The position numbers were made by a program, and so were the translations under genes. The notes beneath the pieces are model-generated. The model searched no databases. It was not told the DNA's origin and saw only the letters and a program-made list of their open reading frames with translations. Below are positions 35,886 to 46,796 of a stretch of DNA of 64,000 bases, piece by piece (within the stretch, counting starts at the first letter, position 1; the number at the start of each line of letters is the position of its first letter). Source of the stretch: Luzula sylvatica (Eukaryota > Streptophyta > Magnoliopsida > Poales > Juncaceae); assembly GCA_946800325.1 (NCBI GenBank), contig OX326957.1, positions 15,560,591 through 15,624,590 on the forward strand, given 5' to 3'.

Positions 35886-36789
35886 TGTTAAGCGCTTTGT
35901 CACTAGGATAAGGGATCCTTGGTTGATAATTGTAAAGTTGTTAGATTATGTGAATACCAAAACTTATAATGAACTAGCGTGGTACCCGCGCAATTGCGGG
36001 GTTTTTTTTTTTTTTAAATCATGATTATTTTTTTTATTGTTTGGTCTTGTATTTTTGTGTTGTTTGTTTTTTCTGTATTTTTGTGAAATCATGACTATTT
36101 TTGTGTTGTTTGTTTTTTTTGTGAAATCATGACTATTTCCTTATTACTTTCATATGGACGCGAATAGTTTGAGCACAAAATAGTTATGGAAAATATACAT
36201 TGTAGTTTTCACGTTCACAACTATTAATAGTTACGGCTTTGTACAAAATCAAAAAAACTATAACTTCTTCGTACCATTGTTTTCTTCGACAAAATAAAAC
36301 AAAACGGAACAAAATTGTGACTACTTTTCTTTTCTTTGACCTTATTTTTTATTCAAACTTCCTCATCATCTGAGATGTAAAGAGGCATGAATGTATTTAT
36401 TAGCATTAATTTTTTTATTTATTATGTTTTTTCTTTTCTTTTTTTTGGTTCTTTACCTATTTGCACGGGAGTTGATGCCTTCTCTTTGAACACGTATTGT
36501 TGTTGTATCTCGTGGCTTGTATTGATATCGTTGACATATTTCATTTGATGATTGATAGCAAAATCAACTCATAGCGCATCTAAAGTAACTAATATAATCA
36601 ATATATAAATATTTGTATATTATACTCGCATATTCAATACCTCTTCTCTTAAAGTCATTTAACTATCTAAACTTATACATAATATTATACAAATTATTCA
36701 TAACATAAATTCAAATAAAATCCAATTGAGTACCTAATAGCCCGGACAAATTTTAATAACACGCCAAGCAACCCAAAAAAAATAAAAAA

Positions 36790-37440
36790 ACTATAAATAT
36801 CATAAATATCATAAATGTCTGAAATATCGTATATATAACCTTAAAAAATTTCAAATATCATATTTATGCTTTTTAGTAATGTGAATATATCATATAGGCC
36901 CTTGTAAAAATATGAAATATCATAATTATTGGTTTAGACACATACTAAATTTAGCCTTTATGAAATATGATATTTACATTCTCAAAATCTGGAATATATC
37001 ATATTTGCCCTTCTCAAACCTCCAATATCATATTTATCTTTTTCAACCCTAAAATATCAAATTTACTCTTTTTCAAAGTTCAAAATATCATATTAACCAT
37101 TCAAAAAGCCCTAAACATCATATGTAGCCACTAAAAATAGAAAATATCATATATACCCTTCCAAAAATATCACATTTACCCTTTTATAAATTGGAAATAT
37201 CGTATGTACCATTTTAGAAATCTGAAAATATAATATATACGCTTGCAAAAAATCTGAACTATCTTATTTAGCCTTCTCAAAATCTGAAATTCACATTAGA
37301 CTTCTTAAAATCTAAAATATCATAAATACCCTTCTCAATATCTCAAATATCATATTTACCCTTTCGAAATACTGAAATATCATATTTACCCTTCATGAAG
37401 TTTGAAATACCATATTTACCATTAAAAAAAGGCATTGCAT
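36790..37440. repeat. Degenerate repeats of AAATATCATATTTACCC
   Basis: More than a dozen imperfect units of roughly 30-40 bases carry AATATCATATTTACCCTT or close variants, all in one orientation, inside the Helitron. The same word appears in the Mutator-like MITE at 46797-47472, and a similar one in the DnaJ intron minisatellite. Confidence 0.75.
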
Positions 37441-37764
37441 GATGGGGCCGTCCAACTCGGTGACCATTCTTGTCTGAACCCATTTTTGCAGGAGACCCTA
37501 GGAATTGAAATTTTTGTGTCAATAAAATGGATGAGTAATTGGCTAAAATTTTTGTGTCAATAAATACATAATATGAAGTAACTGAATATCAATGGAAATA
37601 AAATTGAATTTAACTTAATTAAATTAAATCTCAGCAAGTATGTCGAAATCGAAGAAACGATTGTGAGAACCGGTATTTTCCAATTAATTTACATGGATGA
37701 GACTTGAGTGGAACCCCCCGAAAAAAATATTAATATTACTCTTCAATTTAAAAACCTTCCTGGA

Positions 37765-38235
37765 TTTTTTTTTAAATTAGAAACAAACCTGAATTTGTAA
37801 AAACCTTCCTGGAGTGTATGGAATGTATGCGGAAGACCATAACGTGTCGAGCCAGCTATCATGACCTGCAAAATTTGCAAAAACACCCTTTGTAATATTC
37901 AAAATTACAAAAAAGCCCCTGTTGATACTTCATTAATTAATTAAATAATTAAACCGAATCGATTTTTTTTTTTTTTTTTGAAAAATAGAAACGAACCTGA
38001 GTTTTTAAAAACTTTTACAAAAAAAACCCTCATGATACTTCATTAATTAATTAAATAATTGAAGCGAATCGATTTTTTTTTTTAAATTAGAAACAAACCT
38101 GAATTTGTAAAAACTTTCCTCGAGTGTATGGACTGCATGCAGAAGACCATAACGTGTCGATCCAGCTGCTATCACGACCTGCAAAATTTGCAAAAACACC
38201 CTTTGTAATATTCAAAATTACAAAAAAGCCCCTAG
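37765..38235. repeat. Duplicated exon-like segment inside the Helitron
   Basis: About 37765-37920 recurs at about 38080-38235. Both contain GGAAGACCATAACGTGTCGA-type sequence followed by the shared tail ACCTGCAAAATTTGCAAAAA; shorter linkers with TGATACTTCATTAATTAATT are repeated too. On the minus strand each copy reads TTTTGCAG followed by an open stretch; the 38.1-kb copy gives VVIAAGSTRYGLLHAVHTLE. The acceptor-plus-open-frame layout suggests a third captured exon, but I cannot assign a family. Confidence 0.6.
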
Positions 38236-38254
38236 GGTAGTAATTTTTTTTTTT

Positions 38255-38480
38255 TGCCGATTCTCCAATTCGGGTGTTTCAAAGCATCCGCAACTTTAAC
38301 ATCCTTCAATTTCTCCGCAGGCAAATATCTATTAATCAAAAAAAGCTCCAGGGTTATAGACGTAAAATAGTATAACTAAAAGGACCATTTTGCAAAAATG
38401 ATATATGCCCAACTTTAAAGCTCCACCGGATGCAGTCAAAATAATTCTACGCAACGCACCTTCTGCCAACCCTTGAATAC
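38255..38480 (-). pseudogene. DXR: Captured DXR gene fragment
   Basis: Two exon pieces on the minus strand are separated by an intron-like gap. The first (about 38480-38415) reads QGLAEGALRRIILTASGGAL. The second (about 38331-38258) reads [20 protein letters not shown], then WRIG. Both match consecutive exons of 1-deoxy-D-xylulose 5-phosphate reductoisomerase, the NADPH-dependent second enzyme of the plastid MEP isoprenoid pathway (usual form PEGALRRIILTASGGAFRD, then [14 protein letters not shown]). The donor of the first exon is lost, and the rest of the roughly 470-residue enzyme is absent, so this is not functional. It lies inside the Helitron beside a fragment of an unrelated gene. Confidence 0.85.
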
Positions 38481-38574
38481 ACTAAAATAAAAAGAGAACT
38501 AATTTAGAGTTTCGAGAGTGAATTATATAAATAAAAAATAATAATATCTGAAAAATGGCGGAATGTTCGGTACG

Positions 38575-38952
38575 TACCAATGGTGCCAACAATATCAATC
38601 GATCCAGAGTCGAAAACATGTTTTTCAACCGTCAATGCTAATTCCACAGCGGCCAATCCAGCATCGTTCCTGCAAAAAAATAAATAAATTAGGCAGGGGC
38701 ATTTTTCAAATTTTATTTTTATGAAAATTCTTAATTTATTTTTATAACATTTTTGGCATGAGAACGGCGCCAGCATGACCTACATTTCCTTCAAACTCTA
38801 ATTTGATACTTGTTGGAGCTGTAATTGCAGTTATGACACCGATTTCTATACCTAAATTCACAAAAAAAAGGAAATTTGCAGATTAGTCCCTGTATTTATA
38901 ACTAATTGCAAAAAAGAGCCGCACATACCTTTGTCTTCTAGCAAGGGTACTG
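38575..38952 (-). pseudogene. UAH: Captured ureidoglycolate amidohydrolase (UAH) gene fragment
   Basis: Three exon pieces on the minus strand join in frame: about 38951-38932 (PLLEDKG), about 38852-38764 (GIEIGVITAITAPTSIKLEF, then EGNVGHAGAVLM) and about 38669-38577 (NDAGLAAVELALTVEKHVF, then DSGSIDIVGTIG). Splice sites at the internal junctions look intact. As remembered, this order and sequence are those of plant UAH, the ER M20-family hydrolase that releases ammonia from ureidoglycolate at the end of purine breakdown. Only about 75 residues of the roughly 470 are present. The allantoate amidohydrolase paralogue is the main alternative. Confidence 0.82.
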
Positions 38953-39059
38953 AAATTGAGCGGCAGAAAATACGAAAAGATAGGACCAAAAAAAAATCAA
39001 AGACAAATGGGCAAAATCAGAGAAGAAATGAAAATTTTGCGAAAACGTAATCATACGAT

Positions 39060-39190
39060 TCATACCTGGAGTAGCTTCGCCTTCATACCTAGATCCTGGG
39101 CGCACAATGCATCTCCTTCCCTTGCTTGCCCTACATCCTCTAATGGGGTCTCCTATGCACTCCATCCCCTTCTCTCGGCCATCATCTACA
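39060..39190 (-). pseudogene. Exon-like fragment of unknown origin in the Helitron
   Basis: A minus-strand open stretch reads MECIGDPIRGCRASKGRRCI followed by VRPGSRYEGEATP. It ends at a GT donor (CCAG|GTATGAATC) that would splice in frame to the UAH fragment at 38951. I recognise no family. It may be a further captured exon, so a chimeric transcript is conceivable. Confidence 0.4.
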
Positions 39191-40379
39191 AATAAACCAT
39201 CTCAAAAACCACCAATGATGTAGAACAGTAAGCACAAATAGTAAAAAACAGAAGTAATAAAGAAAATATGAGTTATTTCTTTAAAGCAGCGAAAAATCAA
39301 ACTAATAATACCAAATCTGCATCGATTTATTTGTAAATCGAGGCACTAACTGTGAAGAAATCAAGGAAATAGTACTTATTTCTTAAAACCAGAGAAGAAT
39401 GAAACTAATAATACCAAATATGCATGCATTTTTTTGTAAATCAAGATACGAACTTTGCCGAAATCATTGCAAAAAATTGAAGTACCTTACAGTGACGAAA
39501 TCAGTCCCAAAATAGAGAGAAGTGAGTAAAAACGAAGAAGTTGACAGTAGATTCGTTTCAAGAGGAGTTCAGACAAAAATCGTAGATAAATCGTAATTAT
39601 ATGACCGAAAAGAAAAGGAAATAACGAAATCATCAAAGGAATCGAGAAGAAAAGGGACAAAATCAAAGGAACTTACTGTAGATCGCAGAGAACGTAAGAC
39701 TTGCGGCTTGCAGAGCAAGAAATCGAAGAGAGGGATCGTGAGGCAGCCACCACGGACGTAAACCTTCGTCCGCGATCGTCGCCGGCACTTGACACGTCCT
39801 TCTTCCTCTTATTTTTTCTGTCGAATCCGAGTGAGGAAATTTTCCCCTTTCTCTGCTCCGCGTTTCACCTTCGGCCGCTAGAATTATTGAGAGATGCTAC
39901 AGTACCGGATGCTTGCTACAGTACCGGCGACGTGGAAGCGGGATTTTACGGCCCAATCAACGCGATTAGGACTATTATTATAGATATAGATAGATTATAG
40001 ATAGATAGATAGATAATAGGCTATGCACAAATGAAGATATTCTCGCTTAACAAACTGTCATATATTATCTACAGTCTACACAGTTGAAACCACACAAAAT
40101 CTTTAAAAGGAAGAATAAACGTGCTTAATATTCGTAAATTAGTTATTATTTTAATTTGCAAAAATAAAAAATAAATAAAAGAGAAATTTAAACATTATTT
40201 ATCTTTCATTTTTTCTAATTTACTATTTTAAAGAAAATAAAAACTAAACTATCCACACATGTTAGTTTGTTGTGTACATTTTTTTATGATTTGGGTTTTT
40301 ACAACATATATACCATGAGTGCTCAATATATTTATTAGCACTCGTCGAATCCAGGAACCCGATACCTTTTCTTCTTCTA

Positions 40380-40558
40380 CAAACATCTGCTTTATATGAT
40401 CGACATTTACAGTCCGAATCATCTCCTTCTCTGCTCTTCACTTCTTCTCTCTTCGTAAGTACTATTTGTATTGATTTCGATTTATTTCCTTGGTAAATTT
40501 GTTTTACTAATAATAATTACAGTTCGGTTGAGATCGTGAAAGTGAAGAATTTGAAGAA
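40380..40558 (+). promoter_or_regulatory. Leader with intron of the F-box stub
   Basis: The donor at about 40456 (CTTC|GTAAGTAC) and acceptor ending at 40521 (TTACAG) match the layout before the intact F-box gene (donor about 50862, acceptor about 50969). The bases around the start, GAAGAATTTGAAGAAATGG, are also similar. The conserved leader shows that this stub derives from a whole-gene duplication. Confidence 0.6.
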
Positions 40559-40681
40559 ATGGATGAAATTGATAGGATAACCTCCCTTCCTGACTGCTTG
40601 CTTCACCACATACTCTCCTTCTTGAATAAAACATATTGTTGCGATGCAAAAAAATTTACAATAGAGCTTAGATTGCTTTAA
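40559..40681 (+). pseudogene. F-box gene stub, N-terminal 27 residues then divergence
   Basis: The ORF of 40 residues begins MDEIDRITSLPDCLLHHILS, nearly identical to the start of the intact F-box gene at 51014. After FLNKTYC it leaves the family and soon stops. The F-box is therefore cut after its first helix and cannot bind SKP1 normally. The homologous 3' part may be 43251-44158, with the EAF gene lying between on the other strand. Either a rearrangement split one F-box gene or these are two separate broken copies. Confidence 0.8.
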
Positions 40682-41120
40682 TAAAGGCTCGAGAATGGTA
40701 AAATCAAAGGATTTGATTGATGACTGATTTAGTACGCCGGCCATGATTATGTATCTTTTTTGTTTTCGTGACCGTTTTTGTTTGGTTTTTTTTATCTTGT
40801 ATTATATTTATTTCTGAAATGGGTATGGATGCTTTGAGATTAATATATTTGCTAAATTCAGTAAAATCGGCTTCGCAATAAGCCATTTTTTAAGAGCTGC
40901 AGATTTTCTAAAGAGAAACCAGGAGTTTTTCGAACCAATGTTTGTAAGGAGCAATTTAGAAGAAAAAATATCTATTACAATTGTTATAAAATTGATTTAT
41001 TGATAAAATTTAATTTTGTAGTTCCGAAATAATATCATTTAGCAAGCAAAAAGTCATACATAACTTTGTTCTAAATACAAAAATCTCGATACTCAAAAAC
41101 CAAAAAAGATATGCTGATTT

Positions 41121-42419
41121 TCAGCAGATATCTACGTCGCCAGCAGAACTCGCTGTGTCAGCACCGTCACTCTCGCTACTACTACTCGCGCTACCACTTC
41201 CACTCGCACTGCTACTCCCGCTACTACTACTCCCACCCGCAGAACTGGACGTCTCCTGTTCCTTCTCCTTCGGTTCGGACTGGAAATCTCCAGTCACGTT
41301 GCCCTGCGCCCGCATCAGCGCCTCGGCCGCGCTGAGCCCTCCGTTCTCCATGTCATCGTCAAATGCAATCTCGATTTCGTCGTCGAAATCAAGATTCGGA
41401 GCGTTGATGTCGATTCCGACGGTTGGTGGCGTGTTTTTGTTTGGCGTCCCCGGATTCGAGTCCCCGAGAATATCTAGATGCTCGTCTTGTGATCGATTCG
41501 ATGGTGATGGGGAGAACGGGTCTGGATTTATATTCGTATTCGTGGGTTCGTAAGACTTGTTGCTCATTGGTCTTGTTACTGAGGTACCGATATTTATATT
41601 TTCAGGTTCACCAATATCGATTCTTTCGACCTCAACCTGCATTTCAAAGAGAATTATGAGAATTATAAAAAAATGATGAAAAAGTTTATTTTTTTAGGTT
41701 TACAGGAATGGAATGTATAGAGGGTCGATTGACGGCTTGAGTTCTTGCGACTTTGCCAAGAGGTGGGGAGTGAGACTCTGTACCGGATCCTCCGCCATTG
41801 GTACCGGTACAGTTCAAGTTCGACTCGCCAGGTACACGCATGTGTTTGAGAGATTTGAAAGCTCGGTTCAATTTCTCTAATTGGAAGGTATCGCCATCGA
41901 AGAACAAGACTCCGTCTAATTCTTTGTGATCTTCGCTGCTTCCTTCGAAGCTCACTTTCGGTTTGCCAGGTTGGATATTGTGAAATTCGACTGTGACTCG
42001 ATTTTCTTTGCTTTTGTGTAATGAACCTGGTTGGGTCTTGTCGATTGATGCAGGCTTGAATTCGTCTGATTTAGAAAATAAAATTAGTAATTACATAATT
42101 GAGACTATATTAAGACCTAATTAAGGCACAATTGACAGAATTTCGATCTAATTGTGGCGAATGCTCCACTAAATTGGAGAACCGGCCCAAATTTGGGTAG
42201 TCTAAATTTACAATTTTTTGGTTCGTATTAAATTGAATAGACAAAAAAGAGGGGAAATTGAGAGAGAAGGATCTACTAACAACGAAGAGTACAAAACTTG
42301 GTCGCGGAATTAGGAAGGGTTTTAGTATCCGTGAAGGATGATCCTAGCTTTAGGTCGTACCATCTGTTCGCCTCCGGCTCCACGGTCCTCCCAAATCCGT
42401 TTCCATAACCATTCTCCAT
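41121..42419 (-). CDS. EAF: EAF-type RNA polymerase II elongation factor (ELL-associated factor)
   Basis: Three exons on the minus strand (42419-42281, 42065-41704, 41636-41121) give 338 residues with in-frame GT-AG junctions. Residues about 18-115 form the EAF N-terminal domain: RWYDLKLGSSFTDTKTLPN, YEFKPASIDKTQPGS, ENRVTVEFHNIQ and GVLFFDGDTFQLEKLNRAFK. The C-terminal half is acidic (DFDDEIEIAFDDDMENGG) and ends in a Ser/Gly/Ala run, as expected of a flexible activation tail. In animals EAF binds ELL within the super elongation complex; a similar nuclear role is inferred here. A (GA)n run lies directly upstream of the ATG in the leader. The start is the first Met before the conserved domain; an upstream in-frame Met would only add Glu-Arg repeats coded by the microsatellite. 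Confidence 0.9.
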
Positions 42420-42424
42420 CTCTA

Positions 42425-42427
<3 letters not shown>

Positions 42428-42475
<48 letters not shown>

Positions 42476-42480
42476 CGCTC
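42428..42480. repeat. (CT)n microsatellite in the EAF leader
   Basis: About 22 CT units, then CGCTCGCTC, begin 9 bases upstream of the EAF start codon. On the transcribed strand this is a (GA)n run, a common plant leader motif. Confidence 0.95.
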
Positions 42481-42539
42481 TCACACAAACGTACTCAAGA
42501 AGTTCCAACAAGCAGATCGAACAGAAGAGTGAAGAAGAT

Positions 42540-43012
42540 CGAAAGGTATTTTTTTCACAGGGTTTGCTTGGTTTGGAGGTAGAGGAGGGGAAGGGGGAAG
42601 GGAATAAATTCCCGTGCTTCGTTTGGTGACAGAGGTGACGAAAGAAAGGGAAGGGAAGATAAATGAAGATGTTGAGAAAATATTTCTAGAAAAAAATTAA
42701 TTATTTTCAAAAATATCATATTTTGAAAAAAAAAATGTGTTCATAATATATTTTATATTACAAATTTACGTTATTATAATTTAAAAAAATTATTTGTTAT
42801 ATTTATATAAGTTATTTTGAAAATAAATATATAATATAATTATATCTTCTTCATTTACTCTTCTTTCTCCTCCTTCCAAATCAAGCATGAGTAGGATAAT
42901 TTTTTTACTCTTGAGATTTTTGTTCCCTTTTCTTCCCTTCCCTTCCTTCTCATTATCCTTGGGAGGATTGATTTTTAGGACCAATATATCCATCTATTTT
43001 CTATATCGTCGC

Positions 43013-43048
<36 letters not shown>

Positions 43049-43127
43049 AAGAGGGGTCGGGTCTGATGTTTAGCTGAGCGGGACTGGATGCGGGACTGGA
43101 TGCGGGTCTGGATGAGCGGGTGCGGGT
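42540..43127. other. Spacer between EAF and an F-box fragment
   Basis: It contains a purine-rich stretch (42560-42670), an AT-rich middle, a pyrimidine-rich part (42845-42975), a (GA)n run at 43014-43041 and a short tandem repeat of GCGGGACTGGAT (43077-43120). No gene is visible. The EAF promoter must lie here. Confidence 0.5.
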
Positions 43128-44158
43128 TTGGGTTTGAATTTGGACCCGGTTCCATGTATATATTTATATGCTAAAAAAAAAAATGGACCCGAGCTCATGT
43201 TTCTTGGACTTTACACATGGGCCGGGTCTGACTCAGATGAAACGAATACAATTTCATATTTATTCAGTTGCTCTACATTGGAGCACTTGCATACAAAATT
43301 CGGTACTGCTTGGGCTCGTATTAATCCAACGGCTAAGAAGCTCCCATTTTTGAAAATTTTAGAGCTGCATTTTCTCACTCTAAATGATGAGTTTATGCAG
43401 TGGTTGATGTTAGGGAGCCCTCTTCTTGAAAAATTAGTTCTTGATTCCTGCTTATTGGATGTATCCAAAGAAGTCAGTTCTTCTTCTCTGAAGATACTGA
43501 AAATTGAGTACAGTACGCTTGTTCGAAACTCAAGATTGTGGATTTCATTTCCGAATCTGGTTGATTTGTATTATAGCGGTAGTTGGGAACGGATTTGTTT
43601 CGGAAATTTGGCATCCGTTGAGTGCGCATTCTTATCTATACATACTAGGGGAGTTGATTATAATGGAGAAGTGATTGAGGTTCTAAAAAGCCTTTCAAAT
43701 GCAAATTCACTTCAACTTTACGGTTTTATTTATGTATGTTTCAATCATTAATCAAGTATTTATATTTAATATTAAACAATATTATTCTTTTTGTTTGTGT
43801 GATGGCACAGTTCAAGATGGAATTAGCAGATTTACATGTTTTCAAGAACTTAAAGAGCTTGGAGTTCGATAGTTTTGTAATGCAGAACAATGAATTCCGA
43901 CAAATCGCTTTATTTTTGAGGCGTACCCCTAATTTGGATAAACTCACGGTGAGATGCATACGGCCGACAAAAGGACGCACTTTGCGTCGGACAGTATATA
44001 ATGAGATCCATCAGGGCTGCCTCAAGACTCTCGAAATTGTGGGTTCAGAAAACGATCAAACTCATGTGTTAGTTGAGTATTTATGCAATGGGTTTATGAC
44101 CTTAGAGAATTTTAAAGTCGACCCCGCCAACTCCATCGATGGTGCCGACAGTGATTAG
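43128..44158 (+). pseudogene. F-box/LRR/FBD gene, 3' part without the F-box
   Basis: Homology to the intact gene starts at about 43251 with ISYLFSCSTLEHL, about residue 130 of the family. It continues through LRR-type sequence (FLKILELHFLTLNDEF, PLLEKLVLDSCLLD) to a donor at 43734 (TTTAT|GTATG). A second exon from 43811 carries FKMELADLHVFKNLKSLEF, PNLDKLTV and an FBD-like end (CLKTLEIVG, VEYLCNGFMTLENFKV), stopping at 44156. The preceding 40 codons of the frame have no family match. Without the SKP1-binding F-box, ubiquitin-ligase function is unlikely unless an upstream exon is supplied. The second intron of the family is absent or read through here. Confidence 0.8.
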
Positions 44159-44610
44159 CTTTATTCTCTATAGTTAATTATCTTTCATATGCAAGTAGAT
44201 CCTAGTTTTGATTGAATAATTATTGATGAAATATATAGTGCTAATTTATTGATTATTTTCAATGTTGTGTTCTTGCTACGAATTTTAGTCATTTATAGCA
44301 ACGACTAAATTTATATGTATTTCAAAATTCTTTTTTTGCAATTTAGTCGGGATTTATCATGTTATTGTGTAATTGGTTGTTTTTGCAATTTAGTCCCCTT
44401 GATTTCAAGATTTTTTTATTATTATTCAAAGTTTCAGTCATAGTTCTGAAATTCAGAAATGGAATCATAGTCATCCGATTCCCACGCAATATAAGTTGCT
44501 CAAGAATTGTTTTATTTTAATGTCATTTTTAATACAAAATTTAAAATCATAAATTTTATTCTACTTATTTGTTTAATTATCTACAATATTTATAAAAAGT
44601 ATTATATTTC
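44159..44610. other. Intergenic DNA
   Basis: AT-rich sequence after the F-box fragment; nothing recognised. Confidence 0.5.
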
Positions 44611-44619
44611 CAGATTGAA

Positions 44620-45215
44620 ACATCTCGCACCGGAAATTCAGTTCAAAACTAACTAAAATTTAACAAAGAAAATCGAAAAATCAAGTCTGAAATTTGAGAA
44701 AACTTTGTTTAAAAAATAAGAATTCAAAATCGAAAACTATTATAGCCAGTATCCTTATTCCCGTCTTTCTCAAATATCATTACGTAAGTGGATGCCACTC
44801 TCTAACATACCCTCGCTTCAATGCTAGCCCCTAGTTCTCTCAAACACGACACTGAATCGAGTCGGGATTGTTTGAAGTATATTGATGCGAGACCTTGGTA
44901 TTAACGCTAAATCCTAATATTTTTAAACCGGAATTTCAATTCATAACTAACTAAAATTTCACAAAAAAAAAAAATCGTGGTGCAAGTCATTTGGGTTCAA
45001 AGCCCGTCAAAAAAATTTAACAAAAAATAATGCGACAAATTAAGTCTCAAATTTTATAGAACTTTATTTAAAACCAAGAATCCAAAAACTGAAACTAAAA
45101 TAACCAGTATCTATATTTCCGAAATATAATTTTGTAAGCGAACGCTACTCTCTCACATACTGTTATTAATGCTAAACCCTAGTACTCTCAAACACAATAC
45201 CGAAACGAACCAGAA
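44620..45215. repeat. Old tandem duplication, period about 300 bp
   Basis: About 44620-44870 matches about 44930-45215. Shared landmarks are AACTAACTAAAATTT, TAACCAGTATC / TAGCCAGTATC, GCCACTCTCTAACATAC / GCTACTCTCTCACATAC and CCTAGTNCTCTCAAACAC. The copies are well diverged. Confidence 0.75.
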
Positions 45216-45269
45216 TTGCCCGATCCAACCGAATCGAGCCAGAATCGTCTGATCCAACCGAATCGAGCC
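45212..45269. repeat. 29-bp tandem duplication
   Basis: Two adjacent units end in GATCCAACCGAATCGAGCC (45212-45240 and 45241-45269). They differ at about four positions near the start of the unit. Confidence 0.9.
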
Positions 45270-45369
45270 AGAAATGGATCGGACTCTGCCAGCTCGGACC
45301 GGAAGTGTTCAATACATCCATTATCATCTCACATCCTATTGGATACTCAACAGTGACCACTCATGTTCA

Positions 45370-46780
45370 ATCCTATTAATTAGTATTACCAATTAAGGAG
45401 TGTCCAATTAATTATTTGATTCACTGCAATAAATATTGGATACAATGGATCTGAATTTTTTCTATAAATAGGCATAAATCATTGTCTCATTCCTCAAACT
45501 CTTTTCTCCAAATCAAATTCTCTTTATGTTATCCTCATGATCTCTAAGTTTAATGGCTAGATTATCCGTTGATGTTCTTAAAAGATTTGTTCAGTGCGGT
45601 TTTGATCAGCAAAACTTTCAGAATGAGTGGTGTAGGAAATTACATTCAGGTTAAAAATCAGATTTTCCTATTTCGTAATTTTATACTTGCGCTATTTCTA
45701 AATTTAAATTATGAATTGGCCTAATTAGAATGAACATGAAAAAATTCATTGCAAAATAACTCAAATTAGAGAATATTTGATGCAGATATGGTGATCTTTA
45801 CTCTTAATTTGATGCAGAAAAAATTCATTGCAAAATAACTCAGAATGAACATGAAAAAATTCATTGCAAAAAAAAAATTACGAACTCAATAAAAAACACT
45901 AAAATTCCAAAATGTTTCAAAATATTCAAAATATCACAAAACATACAAATAATTGAAATTCACGGGTATTAAAACAGCACAAAAAATAAAATACGGGTTA
46001 TGATGAAAAGTAGGCGCAAAATAATTTTAATGGTTTAGATTAGAGCAAATACGTCATTCTAATTTCGGTTACGAGTTCGGATTTCGCGCGGGGCGGGTAT
46101 CACTGTTCCCATGCCTAATCGAAACCGCGAATATTTGTTTCTAGATATTACTCGCCCCACGGGTATTTGCTCTATTTTTTACTCATCCCCTTTGCGCGGG
46201 TACCCATTAGATTCGAATTTGATATTTTTCAAGAATGTGTCTGAAGTTATTAGTCTTACTAATAAGTTAGGGCTACAAGTACTAATGACGATCTAATTTA
46301 GGGTTGTTAATGAAAAAAACATTAATTATAAAGGTTAATTTAATTTTAATGACAATTTAATATTCAGCACCATGTAAAAAAATATGATACAATATTCAAC
46401 CTTATAACTTAAAATAACAGATTTATCGCTCCTGAAAATTAGAATGCCAAAAGTCAGAACTTTCTAAAATATAACAAATAAAAATTAGAAAAACAATAAT
46501 TCTTCAATAAACTTCGAATTAATTCCTTTCTATAAACTCATAATATCAAGTGAAACCTTAAAAAGTACAAAATATTAAACCTCGCCTTTCCAATAAAGTA
46601 CCTAATTGTTTTTCAGGAATAATGTCACACACTGTCATTCTTACAAAACTCCAAATTGAGAAATAATGTCTAAAAGAAAATTTATTCACAAACGTAAGAA
46701 CAAAATATTTCTTCATTTCAAATCTTCAAAAATTATTTAAATTATAATGAATCTTATATCAGAAATACGTAATATTACGA
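45370..46780. other. Intergenic DNA with short local repeats
   Basis: No gene was recognised. ATTCATTGCAAAATAACTCA and the shorter GAACATGAAAAAATTCATTG recur two or three times between 45729 and 45872. The 61-residue ORF at 46111 has no family resemblance. Confidence 0.5.
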
Positions 46781-46796
46781 TATGATAAATATTTAA

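Larger units (their letters stand above)
35974..39990 (-). mobile_element. Probable Helitron carrying captured gene fragments
   Basis: Read on the minus strand, the 3' end has a GC-rich hairpin (CCCCGCAATTGCGCGGG), a short spacer and CTAG followed by host T at 35974, as required by the Helitron CTRR rule. The 5' end, at about 39990, reads TCTATATCTATAATAATAG after host A, close to the common plant Helitron TCTATA..TATTA start. There is no inverted repeat or target duplication. The about 4 kb between hold spliced fragments of two recognisable plant genes in minus orientation and no RepHel protein, so the element is non-autonomous. The right boundary is uncertain by a few bases because of a TCTA repeat. 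Confidence 0.72.
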
